DNA from: Chromobacterium haemolyticum
GTDB taxonomy: Bacteria > Pseudomonadota > Gammaproteobacteria > Burkholderiales > Chromobacteriaceae
Direction of reading: 5' to 3'
NCBI RefSeq assembly: GCF_002081825.1
Contig: NZ_MUKU01000031.1
Coordinates: forward strand, 1 to 60,752
Length of the DNA: 60,752 bases
In this document: in pieces, positions 18,355-28,258 of the stretch
Layout of the letters: each line of letters opens with the position of its first letter
Position numbering within the stretch: the first letter of the stretch is position 1
Translations under genes and position numbers: made by a program
Notes under the pieces: generated by a model
What the model was told of the DNA's origin: nothing
What the model saw: only the letters and a program-made list of their open reading frames with translations
The model's database searches: none

Positions 18355-19950
18355 GTGTTTTGTCGCCATCGCTTCCGTCACCTGATCAGCCGAGGCAATC
18401 AGTTCCGCGGCAGCCTCAACGCCGCGGAATGGGCCTTGGTCTTGCTGGTGGCCGTGTTGCCGGCGGCGATAGGCCTGCCCCTGACCTGGAACCGCTACCA
18501 GCTGGATGTGCAGGCGCAGCTGCAAAGCGCCGCGGGGCGCGCGGTCAATTCCGTGGACCGGGTGTTTGGTCAGGTGGATCGCTCGCTGCGCGAAGCTGCG
18601 CCGCTGGCCGGCCTGCCCTGCGCGCAGGCGCGCGGCAAACTGGTGTCGCTGGCGGCTTTCGATCCCTATATCCGTTCGCTGGGGCTGATGGACGGCCGCC
18701 GCCTGTACTGCACCTCGGTGCTGGGCGCGCAGGACACGGTGCTGCCCTTCACTCCGTCGGCGCCGCAACAGCTGATCCATCGCCAGGGTTCCGGGCCTCT
18801 GTATCCCAAGCGGCCCTTCCTGATGCGTTCTTTGCTGGGAGAGCGGGGACAGGGCATTGTCGCTAGCGTGGAGCTGGCCTATTTCAGCCCCTTGCTGCCC
18901 TGGCAGGCCGACGATGGTCACAGCGGCTCGTTGCTGGTGTTGAACCACAAGGAAGCGGTGCAATCCACCTTGCCGGGCGTCGCCGAGGTGCCGGGCAGCG
19001 CGGTGCTGCGCGTGATCGCGGCGTCTCAGCACTATCCGCTGGCGGTGCACAGCTGGGTGGACGCCGAGTACCTGTGGCGCGGCGCGTCGGCGCGTCTGCT
19101 GCGCGCCTTATTGTTGTTGATGCCGGTGGGCGTGGTGGGTGCGGCCCTGCTGCTGGGCTATCTGCGCAAGCGCGGCTCGGTCAGCGGGGAGATACTGCTG
19201 GCCTTGCGCAATCAGGAGTTCCTGCCTTACTACCAGCCGGTGTTCGACGCTTGCGGCCACCGCTGCATGGGGGTGGAAGTGTTGCTGCGCTGGCAGCATC
19301 CGCGCCAGGGCCTGGCGCCGCCGGATTTGTTCATCCCGGTGGCGGAAGCCTCCGGCATGATCATCCAGATCACCCGCTACCTGATGCGGCGGGTAGCCGC
19401 GGACATGGAGTCGCTGTCCTTGCCCGAGTGCTTCTTTGTGGCGCTCAATCTGTCGCCCAGCCATTTGCAAGATGCGCAGCTGGTGGAGGACTGCCAGGCG
19501 TTTTTGCAACACTTCTCAAAGACGCCGCCGCGCTTGGTGTTGGAAGTGACCGAGCGCGAGCCTATCCAGGTGACGCCGCAAAGCCAGCAGGTGATGGCCG
19601 AGCTGCGACGGATGCGGGTGCAGATCGCCATCGACGACTTCGGCACCGGCCACAGCAGCCTGGCCGAACTCAACCGCATTCACGCCGACCATCTGAAGAT
19701 AGACCGCGTGTTCGTGGCGGCGATAGGCAGCGATTCCATTGCCAACCGCATTCTGGAAATGATCATCGACCTGGCCAAGCAACTGCGCATCTCCATGGTG
19801 GCCGAGGGCGTGGAAACCGAACAACAGCGCGCCTATCTGCAGCAAAGCGGCGTGCATTACCTGCAGGGCTATCTGCTGGCGCGGCCGATGCCGCTGGAGC
19901 AGTTGCGCGATTTCCTGTGGGGGCGGCGGAAGGGCCAGCCGGCTTCCTGA
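18355..19950 (+). CDS. Membrane EAL-domain c-di-GMP phosphodiesterase with CSS-type sensor
   Basis: About 531 aa from a GTG preceded by GGGGAA; a longer frame opens at 18223, but its extra residues precede the first membrane helix and look non-coding. TM1 is AEWALVLLVAVLPAAIGL. A periplasmic region with two Cys (GLPCAQ, LYCTS) resembles CSS-motif sensors regulated by disulfides. TM2 is LLRALLLLMPVGVVGAALLLGYL. The C-terminal EAL domain has EVLLRW (EVL variant), NLSPSHL, EVTERE, IDDFGTGHSS, DHLKID, VAEGVETEQQ and QGYLLARP. All metal and catalytic residues appear kept, so it should hydrolyse c-di-GMP. Confidence 0.87.
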   Translation: MFCRHRFRHLISRGNQFRGSLNAAEWALVLLVAVLPAAIGLPLTWNRYQLDVQAQLQSAAGRAVNSVDRVFGQVDRSLREAAPLAGLPCAQARGKLVSLAAFDPYIRSLGLMDGRRLYCTSVLGAQDTVLPFTPSAPQQLIHRQGSGPLYPKRPFLMRSLLGERGQGIVASVELAYFSPLLPWQADDGHSGSLLVLNHKEAVQSTLPGVAEVPGSAVLRVIAASQHYPLAVHSWVDAEYLWRGASARLLRALLLLMPVGVVGAALLLGYLRKRGSVSGEILLALRNQEFLPYYQPVFDACGHRCMGVEVLLRWQHPRQGLAPPDLFIPVAEASGMIIQITRYLMRRVAADMESLSLPECFFVALNLSPSHLQDAQLVEDCQAFLQHFSKTPPRLVLEVTEREPIQVTPQSQQVMAELRRMRVQIAIDDFGTGHSSLAELNRIHADHLKIDRVFVAAIGSDSIANRILEMIIDLAKQLRISMVAEGVETEQQRAYLQQSGVHYLQGYLLARPMPLEQLRDFLWGRRKGQPAS

Positions 19951-20070
19951 GTAAAAAATGCGCAATAAACGAACACTATTGGCCGATATCAAGTCAGAAT
20001 AGTGGTTCTGTTTGCCGCTGACCCGCAAAATATGTTACTAAAGTGACGTGATTTTCGATTCCGAATAGTT

Positions 20071-20838
20071 ATGAGCCGCTCACCCCGTCACGACAAGATT
20101 CTGCAGCTGGTCCGCGAAAACGGCTTCATGCCGATCGAAGAGCTGGCCAGACTGCTCGATGTCACCCCGCAAACCATTCGCCGCGATATCAACCAGCTGT
20201 GCGAGGCCAATTTGTTGCGCCGTTACCACGGCGGCGCCGCCTTGGGCAGCAGCGTGGAGAATGAGGACTATTTCGCGCGCAAAGGAAAATTCCAGAGCGA
20301 AAAAGCGCATATCGCGGACATGATCGCCAGCAGCATTCCCGATCATGCCTCGCTGTTCATGAGCATAGGCACCACCATAGAGGCTGTGGCCCAGGCGCTG
20401 ACCAGCACGCACAAAGGCTTGCGGGTGATCACCAACAACATTCACGTTGCCTCCATCATGTCCACCAATCCGGATTTCACGGTGATGATCACCTCCGGCA
20501 CGGTGCGCGCGTCCGATGGCGGCATCACCGGCGTGGCCACGCTGGACTTCATCAATCAGTTCAAGGTGGACTACGCCATCATCGGCGTATCCGGCATTGA
20601 ACCGGATGGCTCGCTGCTGGACTTCGATTACCGCGAAGTGCGGGTGGCGCAGGCGATGATGTCCAACGCCCGTCACCGCTATCTGGCGGCGGACCACAGC
20701 AAGTTCGGCCGCAACGCCTTGGTGCGCATGGGCCACATCAGCGAATTCCACACCGTGTTCACCGACGCGCTGCCGCCGGAGCCGGTGACCAAGCTGCTGG
20801 AAGAACAGGGCGTGCGCCTGGTGCTGACCGAGGCCTGA
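20071..20838 (+). CDS. DeoR-family transcriptional regulator (GlpR-like)
   Basis: 255 aa. The N-terminal winged HTH has the DeoR signature: RHDKILQLVRENGFMPIEELARLLDVTPQTIRRDINQL then LLRRYHGGA. The C-terminal DeoRC sugar-phosphate sensor has MSIGTTIEAVAQAL and GVSGIEPDGSLLDFD. It most resembles GlpR, the glycerol-3-phosphate repressor, but no glp genes are next to it, so the regulon is not shown here. A short R1 palindrome and a shared bidirectional terminator follow. Confidence 0.88.
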   Translation: MSRSPRHDKILQLVRENGFMPIEELARLLDVTPQTIRRDINQLCEANLLRRYHGGAALGSSVENEDYFARKGKFQSEKAHIADMIASSIPDHASLFMSIGTTIEAVAQALTSTHKGLRVITNNIHVASIMSTNPDFTVMITSGTVRASDGGITGVATLDFINQFKVDYAIIGVSGIEPDGSLLDFDYREVRVAQAMMSNARHRYLAADHSKFGRNALVRMGHISEFHTVFTDALPPEPVTKLLEEQGVRLVLTEA

Positions 20839-20848
20839 TGACCCGCGT

Positions 20849-20903
20849 GTAAGAGCCTGTTTACGATCTCGCTCTTGCTCGCGAGATCGTGAACAGGCTC
20901 TAA
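20849..20903. repeat. R1 short form (ends only)
   Basis: AAGAGCCTGTTTACGATCTCG and its inverted partner CGAGATCGTGAACAGGCTCTAA enclose only a few bases, so the element is the two R1 ends without the GTAC core. It forms a near-perfect hairpin 11 bp after the DeoR stop. Confidence 0.8.
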
Positions 20904-20912
20904 GCGTGCGCG

Positions 20913-20946
20913 AAAAAGCCGGGGCGTCAAGGACGCTCCGGCTTTT
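20913..20946. terminator. Bidirectional terminator between the deoR-type gene and the cyclase gene
   Basis: AAAAAGCCGGGGCGTC pairs with GACGCTCCGGCTTTTT, a 16-bp stem with one G-T pair and a 3-nt loop. A/T runs on both sides make it work in both directions for the convergent genes. Confidence 0.85.
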
Positions 20947-20964
20947 TCATTGCCCGCGCCAGGT

Positions 20965-22554
20965 TCAGCTAGGCATGGTTTCCACCCGGTTGCGGCCGTT
21001 GGCCTTGGCCCGGTACAGCATTTCGTCGGCCTGCTGCACCAGCTCCGTGCTGTTGCCGGCTGTGTCCAGCGAGCTGATGCCCACGCTGAAGGTCTGACGG
21101 AAATCGCCGTCCGGCGCGCGCTGCTGAATCTGGCTGAAGTCCTGACGCAGCTGGTCCATCAGTTCACGCGCTTGCGTCTGATTCGTGCCCGGCAGCACGA
21201 TGGCGAACTCCTCGCCGCCGTAGCGGCCCACCAGGTCGCTGCTGCGCAGCCGTTCCTTGAGAAAGCGCGCCAGATTGATCAGCAACTCGTCGCCGGCCGG
21301 GTGACCGTGGCTGTCGTTGATGGTTTTGAAAAAATCCAGATCCAGCATGGCCAGCGACAGCGGCCGTTGATCGCGGCGCGCGCGCTGGATGCCGTACTCC
21401 AGTTGGCCGTGCAGATGGGAGTGGTTGAGCAGGCCGGTGAGGCTGTCGTTGATGATGTAGGAGCGCAGCTTGCGGTAACGGCGCGCGCGGTTGATCACGG
21501 TGACGATGAGCTCCTCAGGCGCCACCGGCTTGGTCAGGAAACCGTCTATGCCCAGGGTCAGCGCGTCCAGCTGCACCGCTTGGCGTTTTTCCACCGACAG
21601 GAACACCACGGGGATGCCGTCCAGCAGCCGTTGCTGGCGGATCACCTTGGCCAGCTCCATGCCGCTGCATTGCGGCATGTACATGTCCATCAGGATCAGG
21701 TCCGGGCGGAACTGCTCTATCATGTCCAGCACCCGTTCCGGCTGGGTCTCCTCTCGGGTTTCCACCCCCTGGGCGTTGAGCACGCTGGAGTAGAGCCCGG
21801 CCAGCGACTCCATGTCTTCCACGATCAGCACGCGCAGGGGCTCGCGTTTCTCGCCCAAATCTCCGAAGCTCAGTTGATCTATCAGCTGATGCGCTTGCAG
21901 CGGCCAGTCCAGCAGGCTGCCGGCGCCGGCGCGCACCGCCGCCAGCCTAGCCTGGAAATCGTGCAGCGGCGAGGTCAGGATCAGCGGACAGATGCTGCTG
22001 ATGGTGGGCGCCAGCAAGAGGATGGGGTCGTTGGCGGCGAATTCGGTGAAGGCCACCACGGCTTCCGGCGCCATGTCCTGCAAGGCTTGGGCCAGTTTGG
22101 CCGCCTGCTGGATCACTTTGGCGTGGATGCCGTAGCAAGACAGCTGCTGGATCAGCGGCGTGGCGTCCACGTCTTGCGGCAGCCATAAATAGAGAGTGAC
22201 CAGATCGCCGCTCAGCAGCTTCTCGTAGTCGATCTCCGGCAGGCCGTCCTTGCGCTCCATCATGCCCAACTGGCTGACTAGGCCCAGGTGGTGGCGCAGG
22301 CGGTTGTATCGTTCGCTTTCCGACGGCGCGGTCTGCGGTTGTTGGATCCAGCCCTGCAGCAAGCGCGACAGGGTTTGGATTTCTCCCGTGATTTCGTTGA
22401 GGTCCTGCTCGCGCACCATATCTTCCAGCCGCAGGATCAGCGACAGCAGGTGGGCGGCCAGCGGTCGTTCCCAGCGAGTGACCAGCAGGTGGCCGATGCG
22501 ATCGATTTCCTGCGCCAGATGCACGCGTTGTTTGAAAGCCTGATGTTGCGACAT
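20965..22554 (-). CDS. REC-GGDEF response regulator, diguanylate cyclase
   Basis: About 529 aa from the ATG at 22554; a TTG two codons upstream (22560) is also possible, since GGGGAA lies close to it. An N-terminal helical part (1-115) is followed by a degenerate receiver-like part (120-235). A true receiver follows (LRVLIVEDMESL, LILMDMYMP with the phospho-accepting Asp, and FLTKPV). The C-terminal domain has RYGGEEFAIVLPG as active site and RSSD five residues before it as inhibitory site. It makes c-di-GMP on phosphorylation. The layout is like the PleD/WspR group. Confidence 0.9.
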   Translation of the reverse strand: MSQHQAFKQRVHLAQEIDRIGHLLVTRWERPLAAHLLSLILRLEDMVREQDLNEITGEIQTLSRLLQGWIQQPQTAPSESERYNRLRHHLGLVSQLGMMERKDGLPEIDYEKLLSGDLVTLYLWLPQDVDATPLIQQLSCYGIHAKVIQQAAKLAQALQDMAPEAVVAFTEFAANDPILLLAPTISSICPLILTSPLHDFQARLAAVRAGAGSLLDWPLQAHQLIDQLSFGDLGEKREPLRVLIVEDMESLAGLYSSVLNAQGVETREETQPERVLDMIEQFRPDLILMDMYMPQCSGMELAKVIRQQRLLDGIPVVFLSVEKRQAVQLDALTLGIDGFLTKPVAPEELIVTVINRARRYRKLRSYIINDSLTGLLNHSHLHGQLEYGIQRARRDQRPLSLAMLDLDFFKTINDSHGHPAGDELLINLARFLKERLRSSDLVGRYGGEEFAIVLPGTNQTQARELMDQLRQDFSQIQQRAPDGDFRQTFSVGISSLDTAGNSTELVQQADEMLYRAKANGRNRVETMPS

Positions 22555-22667
22555 GATCAAGTGTTCCCCGGTGGACCCGGTTGTCCGATATTCAAGTTCT
22601 GAAGCCGCGCCTTGGGCGCGCTGTTATAATTCGCCGTTGGATTGCAACGGCCTGGCAAAAATTTTTA

Positions 22668-24578
22668 ATGAACGTTTTTTACGAAGAGAGCGGCGGCTTT
22701 AAGGTCGGCAGCATCGTTTCGCGCAATGACGCTAGTCTGCAAGTGGATACCCAGCATGGCAAGCGCGCCAAGATCAAGGCCGCGAATGTTTTTCTGGAGT
22801 TTAGTTCCGCATTGGGCGATTTTCTGCCCATAGTAGAGCAACTTGCCGCGGATATTGACCTGGATTTCCTGTGGGAATGCTGCCCGGACGACGAGTTCGG
22901 CTATGAGGCGTTGGCGGCCGATTACTGGGGCCGCGCGCCGTCGGCGGCGGAGGCCGCCGCTATCGTGTCGCGCCTGTACGGCGCGCCGATGTATTTCTAC
23001 AAAAAGGGCAAGGGCCGCTACAAGAAGGCGCCGGAAGACGCGCTGAAGGCGGCGCTGGCCGGGCTGGAACGCAAAAAGCGCGAGCAGGAGCAGATCGACC
23101 AATGGGTGGCGGAGCTGAAAGCCGGCCAACTGCCGGAGGCGATCCGCGGCCAGCTGATGACGCTGTTGTGGAAACCCGACAAGAACACGCTGGAGTTCAA
23201 GGCCTTCGACCAGGCCTCGCGCGAGCTGAGCCTGCCGCCGCTGCGGCTGGCGGACAAGGTGGGTGGCATCTCTTCGGTGCCGGATTACCTGATGGCCGGC
23301 TTCATGCTGGAGTTCTTCCCCAAGGGCCGCGGCTTCGGCAAGTACGAACTGCCTACGCTGCCGGAAGAGCTGCCGCTGTCGCCGGTGCGCGCCTTCTCCA
23401 TCGACGACGCCAACACCACCGAGATCGACGATGCCTTGTCGGTGCAGGACCTGCCCAACGGCAATAAGCGCGTGGGCATTCATATCGCCGCGCCGTCGTT
23501 GGGAATAGAGATAGGCTCTCCGCTGGAGAAGCTGGTGCTGTCCCGTCTGTCCACCGTGTATTTCCCCGGCGACAAGATCACCATGCTGCCGGACGATCTG
23601 GTGGACATGTTCACCCTCAAGGAAGGGCACGACTGCCCGGCGCTCAGCCTCTATGTGGAGGTGACGCCGGAGTTCGAGCCGGTCGCCTACGAAAACCGCA
23701 TCGAAAAAGTGCATATCGCCGCCAACCTGCGCCACGCCGCGCTGGAGCAGTTCTTCAACGAAGAGACGCTGGCTTGCGATCCGGGCGTGGACTATCCGTT
23801 CAAGCAGGAGCTGATCTGGTTCTGGCAGTTCGCCGAGGCCTTGGAGAAGCGCCGCGGCAAATACGACCCGACCCGGCCGGTGCAGATGGATTACAACTTC
23901 GACGTGGTCGACGGCAAGGTGTTGATCACCTTGCGCAAACGCGGCGCGCCGATGGACAAGCTGGTGTCCGAGCTGATGATCCTGGCCAACAGCGAGTGGG
24001 GCCGGATGCTGGCCGAGGCCGACATCCCCGGCATGTACCGCGCGCAGAGCATGGGCAAGGTGAGGATGACCACGCGGCCCGAGCCGCACACCGGCTTGGG
24101 CGTGGCTCAATACGCGTGGGCCACATCGCCGTTGCGCCGCGCCACCGACTTCATCAACCAGCGCCAGCTGATGTCGATGATCCGCGAGGAGAAGCCGCAG
24201 TTCGAGCAAGGCGACGCGATGTTGTTCGCCATCCTGCGCGATTTCGACACCACTTACTCCGCCTACCTGGGCTTTCAGGACCGGATGGAGCATTTCTGGT
24301 GCCTGCGCTGGTTCAGCCAGGAAGGGGTGTCCAATCCCACCGCCGCCTTCATCAAGGAGGACTTGGTGCGCATCGACGGCTTGCCGATGCGGGTGCGCAT
24401 CCCGGGCCTGCCGGAACTGGCGCGCGGCGACCGCATCCAGCTGTCGGTGATTCGCATCGACGAGCTGATGCAGGAGATCGAGCTGCGCTGCGTCGGAGTG
24501 CTAGGCCATGTCGATGCCGCCGAGGACGAGGAGACCGAAGCGGAGACGACGGGCGAGGCGAGCGGCCAGGCTGGTTGA
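22668..24578 (+). CDS. RNase II/R-family exoribonuclease
   Basis: 636 aa from the ATG at 22668; a TATAAT lies at 22625-22630. The RNB catalytic domain shows FSIDDANTTEIDDALSV (the Asp cluster that holds magnesium) at about residues 243-259, and TSPLRRATDFINQRQL near residue 488. The N-terminal part is shorter than in RNase R and lacks obvious cold-shock domains, so it resembles the short RNase II-like group of Neisseriaceae. An acidic tail (EDEETEAETTGEA) ends the protein. It degrades RNA 3' to 5'. Confidence 0.88.
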   Translation: MNVFYEESGGFKVGSIVSRNDASLQVDTQHGKRAKIKAANVFLEFSSALGDFLPIVEQLAADIDLDFLWECCPDDEFGYEALAADYWGRAPSAAEAAAIVSRLYGAPMYFYKKGKGRYKKAPEDALKAALAGLERKKREQEQIDQWVAELKAGQLPEAIRGQLMTLLWKPDKNTLEFKAFDQASRELSLPPLRLADKVGGISSVPDYLMAGFMLEFFPKGRGFGKYELPTLPEELPLSPVRAFSIDDANTTEIDDALSVQDLPNGNKRVGIHIAAPSLGIEIGSPLEKLVLSRLSTVYFPGDKITMLPDDLVDMFTLKEGHDCPALSLYVEVTPEFEPVAYENRIEKVHIAANLRHAALEQFFNEETLACDPGVDYPFKQELIWFWQFAEALEKRRGKYDPTRPVQMDYNFDVVDGKVLITLRKRGAPMDKLVSELMILANSEWGRMLAEADIPGMYRAQSMGKVRMTTRPEPHTGLGVAQYAWATSPLRRATDFINQRQLMSMIREEKPQFEQGDAMLFAILRDFDTTYSAYLGFQDRMEHFWCLRWFSQEGVSNPTAAFIKEDLVRIDGLPMRVRIPGLPELARGDRIQLSVIRIDELMQEIELRCVGVLGHVDAAEDEETEAETTGEASGQAG

Positions 24579-24600
24579 GTCCGCAATGCGAGACGTGCGA

Positions 24601-24625
24601 AAGGCGGCCTAGGCCGCCTTTTTTG
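24601..24625 (+). terminator. Terminator of the RNase gene
   Basis: AAGGCGGCC pairs with GGCCGCCTT around 2 nt and is followed by TTTTG. It lies 22 bp after the stop. Confidence 0.88.
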
Positions 24626-24643
24626 CGTCCGGCTGGACGGTTC

Positions 24644-24702
24644 CTAGAGCAGTTTCAACGCCGTATCGCCGATGTGCAGTAGATCGTAAACAGCTTCTTA
24701 GA
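24644..24702. repeat. R1 fragment at the 3' end of the HDOD gene
   Basis: GAGCAGTTTCAACGCCGTATCG...AGATCGTAAACAGCTTCTTAG is a half-length R1. Its terminal TTA, read on the minus strand, is the TAA stop codon of the HDOD gene. Confidence 0.7.
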
Positions 24703-25519
24703 ACATCTCGTCCAGCGAGGTGCAGGCCTCGCGCAACTCCGGCAGCGCTTCCGCCAGCGCCTCGCGGTGCAGGCCGGCGCGTTCCATCACGCTGGCCGGC
24801 AAGGTGGCCAGCATGTCTTCCTCGCTCATCTCGTGGCAGAAGCCGGAAATCATGAAGGACGCCAAGCCGATCAACAGCGCGTACGGCGACACCTCCTCAT
24901 TCAGCAGGTCGTGCTGGTTGAAGATGGCCTCCTGGATTTCGTCCGGAAAATTCCAGCGCCGTGCCAGCTCGGCCCCCACCTCGGTCAAATCCATGCCCAG
25001 CAGCATGCGTTCGGTGGCCACCCGGTCGGCGCCGCCGGCGACGATGCGGTCTATCTGCAGCGCCTGTTCCGGCACCGCCACATAGAGCACCAGTTCGCCG
25101 ATATTGGACAGCAGGCCGCAGGTATAGCCCAGTTGCGGGTCCAGCTTGGCCAGCCTGGCCAGCCGCTTGGCGGCGTTGGCCATCGCGAAGCTGCGCTGCC
25201 AGAACGCTTTCATGTCGAAGCCCTGGATGCCCAGCGTGGCGCCGGTGACGCCGGAGGCGATCACCAGCACCCTGAGATTGTCGAAGCCGAGCAGAATGAT
25301 GGCGTCGTCTAGAGAGCCCACGCGCCGGCTGCCGCCGAAGCGCGCGGTATTGGCCAAGCGCAGCACGCGCGCGGTCAACACCTGATCATGTCCCACCTTG
25401 TCGGTAATTTCATCGATGTTCACGTCGGTGCGGTGAAAACTGGCCACCAGCTCCTGGACCACCTTAGGCACCATGGGCAGCTTGCCCGACGCTTTTTCAA
25501 ATATTTCCGCCACTTGCAT
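24698..25519 (-). CDS. HDOD-domain signalling protein
   Basis: 273 aa. The ATG at 25519 has GGAGA 5 nt upstream. The HDOD pattern is visible: SGKLPMVPKVVQELVAS, VGHDQVLTARVLRLANTARFG, SLDDAIILLGFDNLRVLVIA and YTCGLLSNIGELVL. HDOD proteins act as non-catalytic scaffolds in c-di-GMP and regulatory circuits. No catalytic HD pair is present. A long inverted repeat lies in the leader. The stop codon is the end of an R1 element. Confidence 0.85.
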   Translation of the reverse strand: MQVAEIFEKASGKLPMVPKVVQELVASFHRTDVNIDEITDKVGHDQVLTARVLRLANTARFGGSRRVGSLDDAIILLGFDNLRVLVIASGVTGATLGIQGFDMKAFWQRSFAMANAAKRLARLAKLDPQLGYTCGLLSNIGELVLYVAVPEQALQIDRIVAGGADRVATERMLLGMDLTEVGAELARRWNFPDEIQEAIFNQHDLLNEEVSPYALLIGLASFMISGFCHEMSEEDMLATLPASVMERAGLHREALAEALPELREACTSLDEMF

Positions 25520-25539
25520 ATGGGTCTCCAATATGAGGA

Positions 25540-25583
25540 TCTGTTGACGCCTGTTTTCCAGCGGAAAAACAGGCGTCAACAGA
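25540..25583 (-). other. 20-bp inverted repeat in the leader of the HDOD gene
   Basis: TCTGTTGACGCCTGTTTTCC and GGAAAAACAGGCGTCAACAGA are complementary with one bulged A and a 3-nt loop. It ends 21 bp before the HDOD start codon, so as RNA it would form a strong hairpin beside the ribosome site. It has no T-tract. 25584-25704 holds nothing else recognisable. Confidence 0.75.
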
Positions 25584-25704
25584 CCCAACGGTGCCGGCGC
25601 GGGCGTGGGCCGGCGGCGATGAAGTCCTGCTCCTTGAGCTTAGGCAATTGGCGGGGGAAAGGAAGGACAAAACCGGACAGGGGCGCGCCAGCGACGGACT
25701 GCCC

Positions 25705-25733
25705 CAAAAAAAAACAGGGCCGGGAGGCCCTGT
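25705..25733 (-). terminator. Terminator of edd-eda
   Basis: On the minus strand, ACAGGGCC pairs with GGCCCTGT around a 4-nt loop, followed by nine T. It lies 17 bp after the eda stop. Confidence 0.92.
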
Positions 25734-25749
25734 AAAGAAGCAACGTCGT

Positions 25750-26382
25750 TTAATTCCTCTGCAGCTGGCTGGCTTCCCGCGCCAGCTGGGTGATGCGGTC
25801 CCAATCCCGGTTGGCGATGGCGTCGTCCGGCGTTAGCCAGCTGCCGCCCACGGCCAGCACATTGGGCAGCGCCAGGTATTCCGGCGCTTTCTTGATGTCG
25901 ATGCCGCCGGTGGGGCAGAAACGCAGATCGGAAAACGGGCTGGCCAGCGATTTGAGCAGCTTGACGCCGCCCACGGCCTCGGCCGGGAACAATTTCTGGA
26001 TGGTGAAGCCTTCGTCTTGGGCGCGCATCGCCTCGGACGGGGTGGCCACGCCGGGAATCAAGGTCAGATTGGCGGCGCGGGCGGCGGCGCCCAGCTCCGG
26101 GGTGAAGCCGGGGCTGACGCCGAACTGCGCGCCGGCGTCGATGGCGGCTTCCACATGGGCGCGGGTGCGCAGGGTGCCGGCGCCCACGATGGCGCCCGGC
26201 ACTTCGTCGCGCATGCGGCGCATCGCCGCCAGCGCGGCCTTGGTGCGCAGCGTCACTTCCAGCACGCGCACGCCGCCGGCCACCAGCGCCTGGGCCAGCT
26301 CCACGGCCACGGCCGCGTCGTTGACGATGATCACCGGAACAACCGGGCCTTGGCGCAGCAGGGTCAATGCGTCCATATTCAT
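25750..26382 (-). CDS. eda: 2-keto-3-deoxy-6-phosphogluconate aldolase
   Basis: 210 aa. It starts with ATG in an ATGA overlap with the edd stop; TTGGAG lies just upstream. Family marks: [28 protein letters not shown] (catalytic Glu), GAGTL, and the Schiff-base Lys in [26 protein letters not shown] follows. It splits KDPG into pyruvate and glyceraldehyde-3-phosphate, the last step of the Entner-Doudoroff route. It is translationally coupled to edd. Confidence 0.96.
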   Translation of the reverse strand: MNMDALTLLRQGPVVPVIIVNDAAVAVELAQALVAGGVRVLEVTLRTKAALAAMRRMRDEVPGAIVGAGTLRTRAHVEAAIDAGAQFGVSPGFTPELGAAARAANLTLIPGVATPSEAMRAQDEGFTIQKLFPAEAVGGVKLLKSLASPFSDLRFCPTGGIDIKKAPEYLALPNVLAVGGSWLTPDDAIANRDWDRITQLAREASQLQRN

Positions 26383-28229
26383 TTTCTCCAAGAAGCGGGG
26401 TGGAAGTCGGGATGGCGGAAGCTGGTGGCGCCGGCTTCGGCGTGGTCTGCCACCGAGCGGAACACCGCGAACAAGTCCCGGCCCATGCCAAAATCATTAT
26501 GCGTCAGGTCGGCCTGCGCCTGTTCGCGCGCGGCCCATTCGGCGTCGTCTACCAGCACGGTCAACTCGCCGCTATTGGCGTCCAGCCGCATCGGGTCGCC
26601 GTCGCGCACTTTGCCGATCGGCCCGCCGGACAAGGCTTCCGGCGAGACGTGGATGGCGGCCGGCACCTTGCCGGAAGCGCCGGACATGCGGCCGTCGGTG
26701 ACCAGGGCCACCTTGAAGCCGCGCTCCTGCAAAATGCTCAGCGCCGGGGTCAGCTTGTGCAGTTCCGGCATGCCGTTGGCGCGCGGGCCCTGGAAGCGGA
26801 TCACCGCGATAAAGTCTTTTTCCAGCTCGCCGCGCTTGAAGGCGGCCAGCATGTCGTTTTGGTCGTGGAAGATCAGCGCCGGCGCTTCCACCAAGCGGTG
26901 TTCCGGTTTGACCGCGGACACCTTGATCACCGCGCGGCCCAGTTTGCCGGACAGCAGCTTGAGGCCGCCGTCTGCGGAGAAGGGGTCGGCGGCGGTGCGC
27001 AGCACGCTGTCGTCTCCGCTGTCGGTGGGCGCGTCGCGCCATTTGAGCTCGCCGTTGTCCAGCCACGGCTCTTGAGCGTAGCGCGACAGGCCGCGGCCCG
27101 CCACGGTGCCCACGTCTTCGTGCAGCAGGCCGGCGGACAGCAGTTCGCGGATCACGAAGCCCATGCCGCCGGCGGCGTGGAAGTGGTTCACGTCGGCCTT
27201 GCCGTTGGGGTAGGCGCGGACCAAGAGCGGCACCACGGCGGAGAGTTCGTCGAAATCGTCCCAGTTCACGGCGATGCCGGCGGCGCGGGCAATGGCGACG
27301 ATGTGCATGGTGTGGTTGGTGGAGCCGCCGGTGGCCAGCAGGCCGACGATGGCGTTGACGATGGACTTCTCATCTATCATCTCGCCCACTGGAGTGAAGG
27401 CCTTGCCCTGGGCGGCGATCCGGGCCGCTTGATGGGCGGCGGCGCGGGTCAGCGCCTCGCGCAGCGGGGTGCCCGGATTGACGAAGGCGGCGCCGGGCAG
27501 GTGCAGGCCCATGATCTCCATCAGCATCTGATTGGAGTTGGCGGTGCCGTAGAAAGTACAGGTGCCGGGGCCGTGGTAGGACTGGCACTCGGATTCCAGC
27601 AACGCGTCGCGGCCCACCTTGCCTTCGGCGTACAACTGGCGCACCTTGGCTTTTTCATCGTTGGCGATGCCGGTGGTCATCGGGCCGGCGGGAACGAACA
27701 CCGCCGGCAAGTGGCCGAAGGACAGCGCGCCTATCAGCAGGCCGGGCACGATCTTGTCGCACACGCCCAGATAAAGCGCGGCGTCGAACATCTGGTGGGA
27801 CAGCGCCACCGCGGTGCTCATCGCGATGATGTCGCGCGAAAACAAGGACAGCTCCATGCCCGGCTGGCCCTGGGTCACGCCATCGCACATCGCCGGCACG
27901 CCGCCGGCGAACTGAGCGGTGGCGCCGGCCGCCAGCGCCGCTTCCTTCAGCTGCGCCGGATAGGTTTCCAGCGGCTGGTGGGCGGACAGCATGTCGTTGT
28001 AGGAAGAGACGATGGCCAGATTGGGGCGGTGTTCTTCCTTAAGATGTATCTTGATGCCGTCGGGCATGGCGGCAAAGGCGTGAGCCAAGTTGGTGCACGA
28101 CAATTGCGAGCGCTCCACCCTTCCCTGATGGGCTGCTGCGCGCAAGCGGTCCAGGTAGGCGGCGCGCGTTGCCTGGCTCCGGGTGACGATGCGCTCGGTA
28201 ACGGCGGACAGGGTGGAATGCAAGGCCAT
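26379..28229 (-). CDS. edd: 6-phosphogluconate dehydratase
   Basis: 616 aa, standard length. Iron-sulfur and substrate-binding signatures of the IlvD/Edd family are present: [38 protein letters not shown] and [14 protein letters not shown] supply the cluster cysteines. [18 protein letters not shown] is the second signature. It turns 6-phosphogluconate into KDPG. It is first in the edd-eda operon, divergent from zwf, with a HexR-type operator 30 bp upstream. Confidence 0.97.
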   Translation of the reverse strand: MALHSTLSAVTERIVTRSQATRAAYLDRLRAAAHQGRVERSQLSCTNLAHAFAAMPDGIKIHLKEEHRPNLAIVSSYNDMLSAHQPLETYPAQLKEAALAAGATAQFAGGVPAMCDGVTQGQPGMELSLFSRDIIAMSTAVALSHQMFDAALYLGVCDKIVPGLLIGALSFGHLPAVFVPAGPMTTGIANDEKAKVRQLYAEGKVGRDALLESECQSYHGPGTCTFYGTANSNQMLMEIMGLHLPGAAFVNPGTPLREALTRAAAHQAARIAAQGKAFTPVGEMIDEKSIVNAIVGLLATGGSTNHTMHIVAIARAAGIAVNWDDFDELSAVVPLLVRAYPNGKADVNHFHAAGGMGFVIRELLSAGLLHEDVGTVAGRGLSRYAQEPWLDNGELKWRDAPTDSGDDSVLRTAADPFSADGGLKLLSGKLGRAVIKVSAVKPEHRLVEAPALIFHDQNDMLAAFKRGELEKDFIAVIRFQGPRANGMPELHKLTPALSILQERGFKVALVTDGRMSGASGKVPAAIHVSPEALSGGPIGKVRDGDPMRLDANSGELTVLVDDAEWAAREQAQADLTHNDFGMGRDLFAVFRSVADHAEAGATSFRHPDFHPASWRK

Positions 28230-28258
28230 GATGACGTTCCGTGTTGAAGTGGGTTGAT

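Noticed and set aside
26367-28247. 626-codon open frame on the plus strand opposite edd
   Set aside because: It mirrors edd in antisense. GC-rich third positions leave few stops in this frame, and the translation has no recognisable domain; edd is certain.
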